Made by a program: the position numbers and the translations under genes
NCBI GenBank assembly: GCA_023481175.1
Contig: JAMCWM010000045.1
Coordinates: forward strand, 1 to 64,000
DNA from: Nitrospirota bacterium
GTDB taxonomy: Bacteria > Nitrospirota > Leptospirillia > Leptospirillales > Leptospirillaceae
Length of the DNA: 64,000 nt
Reading direction: 5' to 3'
Shown: in pieces, positions 62,412 to 64,000 of the stretch
Numbering within the stretch: position 1 is the stretch's first letter
Layout of the letters: each line of letters begins with the position of its first letter
The notes under the pieces: generated by a model
Told to the model about the DNA's origin: nothing
The model's database searches: none
The model's input: only the letters and a program-made list of their open reading frames with translations

Positions 62412-62483
62412 TTTAGGATAAGCTGGTAAATTTGTCACCGGCAAAATCTGTCGCAAAAATAATCAAACGAAACGATCTCTTCA

Positions 62484-62948
62484 ATGCCAAACGTCAGCAC
62501 CGCACCGTCTCATATCTTCTTCGGTTCAGATCATGCGGGACGGGAACTCAAGGAGATTCTCATCGCCCACGCCAAGATGAGGGGGCTGGTTGTCGAGGAT
62601 CTGGGGACCTACACCGACGAATCGGTCGATTATCCCGATTTTGCTGAAAAAGTGGCAAGGGCCGTCGTCTCCGACCCTGCCTCCTTGGGCGTTCTGGTCT
62701 GCGGGACCGGAATCGGAATGAGCATCGCCGCCAACAAGATCCATGGGATCCGGGCCGCCCTTCTTTATAACGAAAGCTCCGCCCGCCTCGCCCGGCAGCA
62801 CAACAATGCCAACATCATCGCCATGGGCGGCCGGGAGATTTCTCCCGATCAGGCCATCACCTGGTTCGACATCTTTTTGGCGACCGTTTTCGAGGGAGGC
62901 CGTCACGGCCGTCGCCTGGAAAAGATCGCCCGCCTCGAGGGTCCGTGA
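62484..62948 (+). CDS. rpiB: Ribose-5-phosphate isomerase B
   Basis: Interconverts ribose-5-phosphate and ribulose-5-phosphate. The 154-residue protein has FGSDHAGRELKE, DLGTYTDESVDYPDFA, the catalytic cysteine in LVCGTGIGMSIAANK and the HNNANIIAMGGR region. It precedes glyA by 93 bp, a common rpiB-glyA arrangement. The start has no strong ribosome binding site. Confidence 0.95.
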   Translation: MPNVSTAPSHIFFGSDHAGRELKEILIAHAKMRGLVVEDLGTYTDESVDYPDFAEKVARAVVSDPASLGVLVCGTGIGMSIAANKIHGIRAALLYNESSARLARQHNNANIIAMGGREISPDQAITWFDIFLATVFEGGRHGRRLEKIARLEGP

Positions 62949-63041
62949 TTTTCAGGAATCACCGTCCCCCGCATACAGACATCCGGCGGATGGGAGTTGA
63001 CCCTCCTGTCCGCCCCATTATCGAGAGAGGATCGACATTCC

Positions 63042-64000
63042 ATGCTCTGGCTTGAACAGAAAGACCCCGAAACCTATCAGGCGATCATGAACGAAGTGAA
63101 GCGGGAACAGGATCGCTTGATCCTGATCGCCTCCGAGAACTATGTCAGCCCCTCCATCCTCGAGGCGGTCGGCTCGGTCATGACAAACAAGTATGCCGAA
63201 GGCTATCCCGGCCGAAGATACTACGCCGGCTGCGAGGCGGTCGACCAGGTCGAGGAGCTGGCCATCTCCCGCGCCAGGACCCTCTTCGGGGCGGAGCACG
63301 TGAATGTCCAGCCCCACTCCGGATCCCAGGCCAACATGGCCGTCTATCTTGCGGCGATCAAGCCCGGGGACACCATCCTCGGAATGAACCTCGCCCACGG
63401 CGGCCATCTGACCCACGGCTCCCAGGTCTCCTTTTCAGGCCACTACTACAAGTCGGTCTTCTACGGGGTCGACCCGAAAACCGGACTGATCGACTACGAC
63501 GGGCTCCGGGCCCAGGCCCGGGAGCACCGGCCGCGCATCATCATCGCCGGGGCGAGCTCCTATCCCCGGACCATCGACTTCGCCCCCTTCCGGGCGATCG
63601 CCGACGAAGTGGGGGCGACCCTGCTCGTGGATATGGCCCACATCGCCGGCCTCGTCGCCGCGGGCCTGCATCCTTCCCCCTTTCCCGTGGCCGACTTCGT
63701 CACAACCTCCACGCACAAAACCCTCCGCGGCCCTCGCGGGGGCATGGCCTTCTCCCGCGAGCCCATGGCCAAGGCTCTCGACAAGGCGGTTTTTCCGATG
63801 ATGCAGGGAGGACCCCTGATGCATGTCGTGGCCGGCAAAGCGGTGATGCTGAACGAAGCCCTGGCCCCCTCCTTCCGGGACTACATGGGCCGGGTTCTGG
63901 AAAACTGCCGGGTCCTCGCCCGCTCCCTGTCGGAGGCCGGCTACAGCCTGCTCACCGGAGGGACGGACAACCACCTTCTCCTGATCGACCTGAGACCCCA
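63042..64000 (+). CDS. glyA: Serine hydroxymethyltransferase, truncated by the window end
   Basis: Converts serine and tetrahydrofolate to glycine and methylene-THF. The first 319 codons are present. They include [10 protein letters not shown], the [15 protein letters not shown] signature, [28 protein letters not shown] and the PLP lysine in [14 protein letters not shown]. The ATG at 63042 gives the usual N-terminus. The remaining C-terminal part, about 100 residues, lies beyond the window. Confidence 0.95.
   Translation, partial: MLWLEQKDPETYQAIMNEVKREQDRLILIASENYVSPSILEAVGSVMTNKYAEGYPGRRYYAGCEAVDQVEELAISRARTLFGAEHVNVQPHSGSQANMAVYLAAIKPGDTILGMNLAHGGHLTHGSQVSFSGHYYKSVFYGVDPKTGLIDYDGLRAQAREHRPRIIIAGASSYPRTIDFAPFRAIADEVGATLLVDMAHIAGLVAAGLHPSPFPVADFVTTSTHKTLRGPRGGMAFSREPMAKALDKAVFPMMQGGPLMHVVAGKAVMLNEALAPSFRDYMGRVLENCRVLARSLSEAGYSLLTGGTDNHLLLIDLRP

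Noticed and set aside
1-64000. CRISPR arrays or insertion sequences
   Set aside because: I found no regularly spaced repeats, transposase motifs or flanking inverted repeats in the window.

Overview
The window is 64 kb of dense, GC-rich bacterial chromosome with no phage, transposon or CRISPR sequence. Gene content and order (xerC-trmFO-topA-dprA; LL-diaminopimelate aminotransferase with dapA/dapB/lysA; argDFGH; acyl-ACP desaturase; olsBA; an Anbu peptidase cluster; a chorismate lyase/UbiA/UbiE quinone cluster) fit a Nitrospirota bacterium, most likely a Leptospirillum-like acidophilic chemolithoautotroph. This taxonomic call is inference; no rRNA or ribosomal protein marker lies in the window.

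Layout. 1-59: end of a tRNA-Leu. 0.3-5.3 kb (+): membrane-lipid genes (olsB-olsA for ornithine lipids, a DUF374 acyltransferase, a diiron acyl-ACP desaturase) and a secreted PQQ-like propeller protein. 5.3-13.1 kb (-): dut, a lipoprotein, argB, a XerC-type recombinase, trmFO, topA, dprA. 13.2-17.4 kb: an anion-type ABC transporter with a fused double permease and a detached AAA-associated subunit, and small envelope/stress proteins. 17.4-19.8 kb (-): two lipoproteins and a GNAT acetyltransferase. 20.0-24.1 kb (+): a four-gene Anbu cluster (circularly permuted ATP-grasp, alpha-E protein, Anbu, transglutaminase). 24.1-38.5 kb (-): mutY, an outer-membrane-like protein, folK, then lysine (dapL, dapB, dapA, lysA) and arginine (argH, argG, argF, argD) biosynthesis, an LptM-like lipoprotein and a K+ channel. 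38.5-41.2 kb (-): a YajR-like MFS transporter, two tiny membrane proteins and a secreted PEBP protein. 41.2-44.9 kb (-): ubiA, a chorismate lyase-like gene, a radical SAM protein and ubiE. 45.1-46.6 kb (+): a Ppx/GppA phosphatase.

46.8-60.1 kb (-) is the most distinctive part: a 14-gene unit that reads hupS-hupL-hupC-hupD-hupF-hupH-hupK-hypA-hypB-hypF-hypC-hypD-hypE-nickel permease. It encodes a complete membrane-bound [NiFe] uptake hydrogenase with its cytochrome b, maturation endopeptidase, the HupF/HupH/HupK accessory set, all six Hyp factors and a nickel importer. The small subunit carries the two extra cysteines of oxygen-tolerant enzymes. Electrons from H2 would enter the quinone pool through HupC, and the quinone genes lie a few kb away. 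A 340-bp divergent promoter region separates hupS from a tandem pair of thymidylate kinase-like genes, followed by a fibronectin-type lipoprotein, rpiB and the start of glyA, which runs off the end.

Genes are tightly packed. At least fourteen junctions are 4-bp overlaps (ATGA, GTGA or TTGA), and GTG and TTG starts are common, so many starts were assigned from ribosome binding sites or stop-start overlaps rather than from the longest reading frame.
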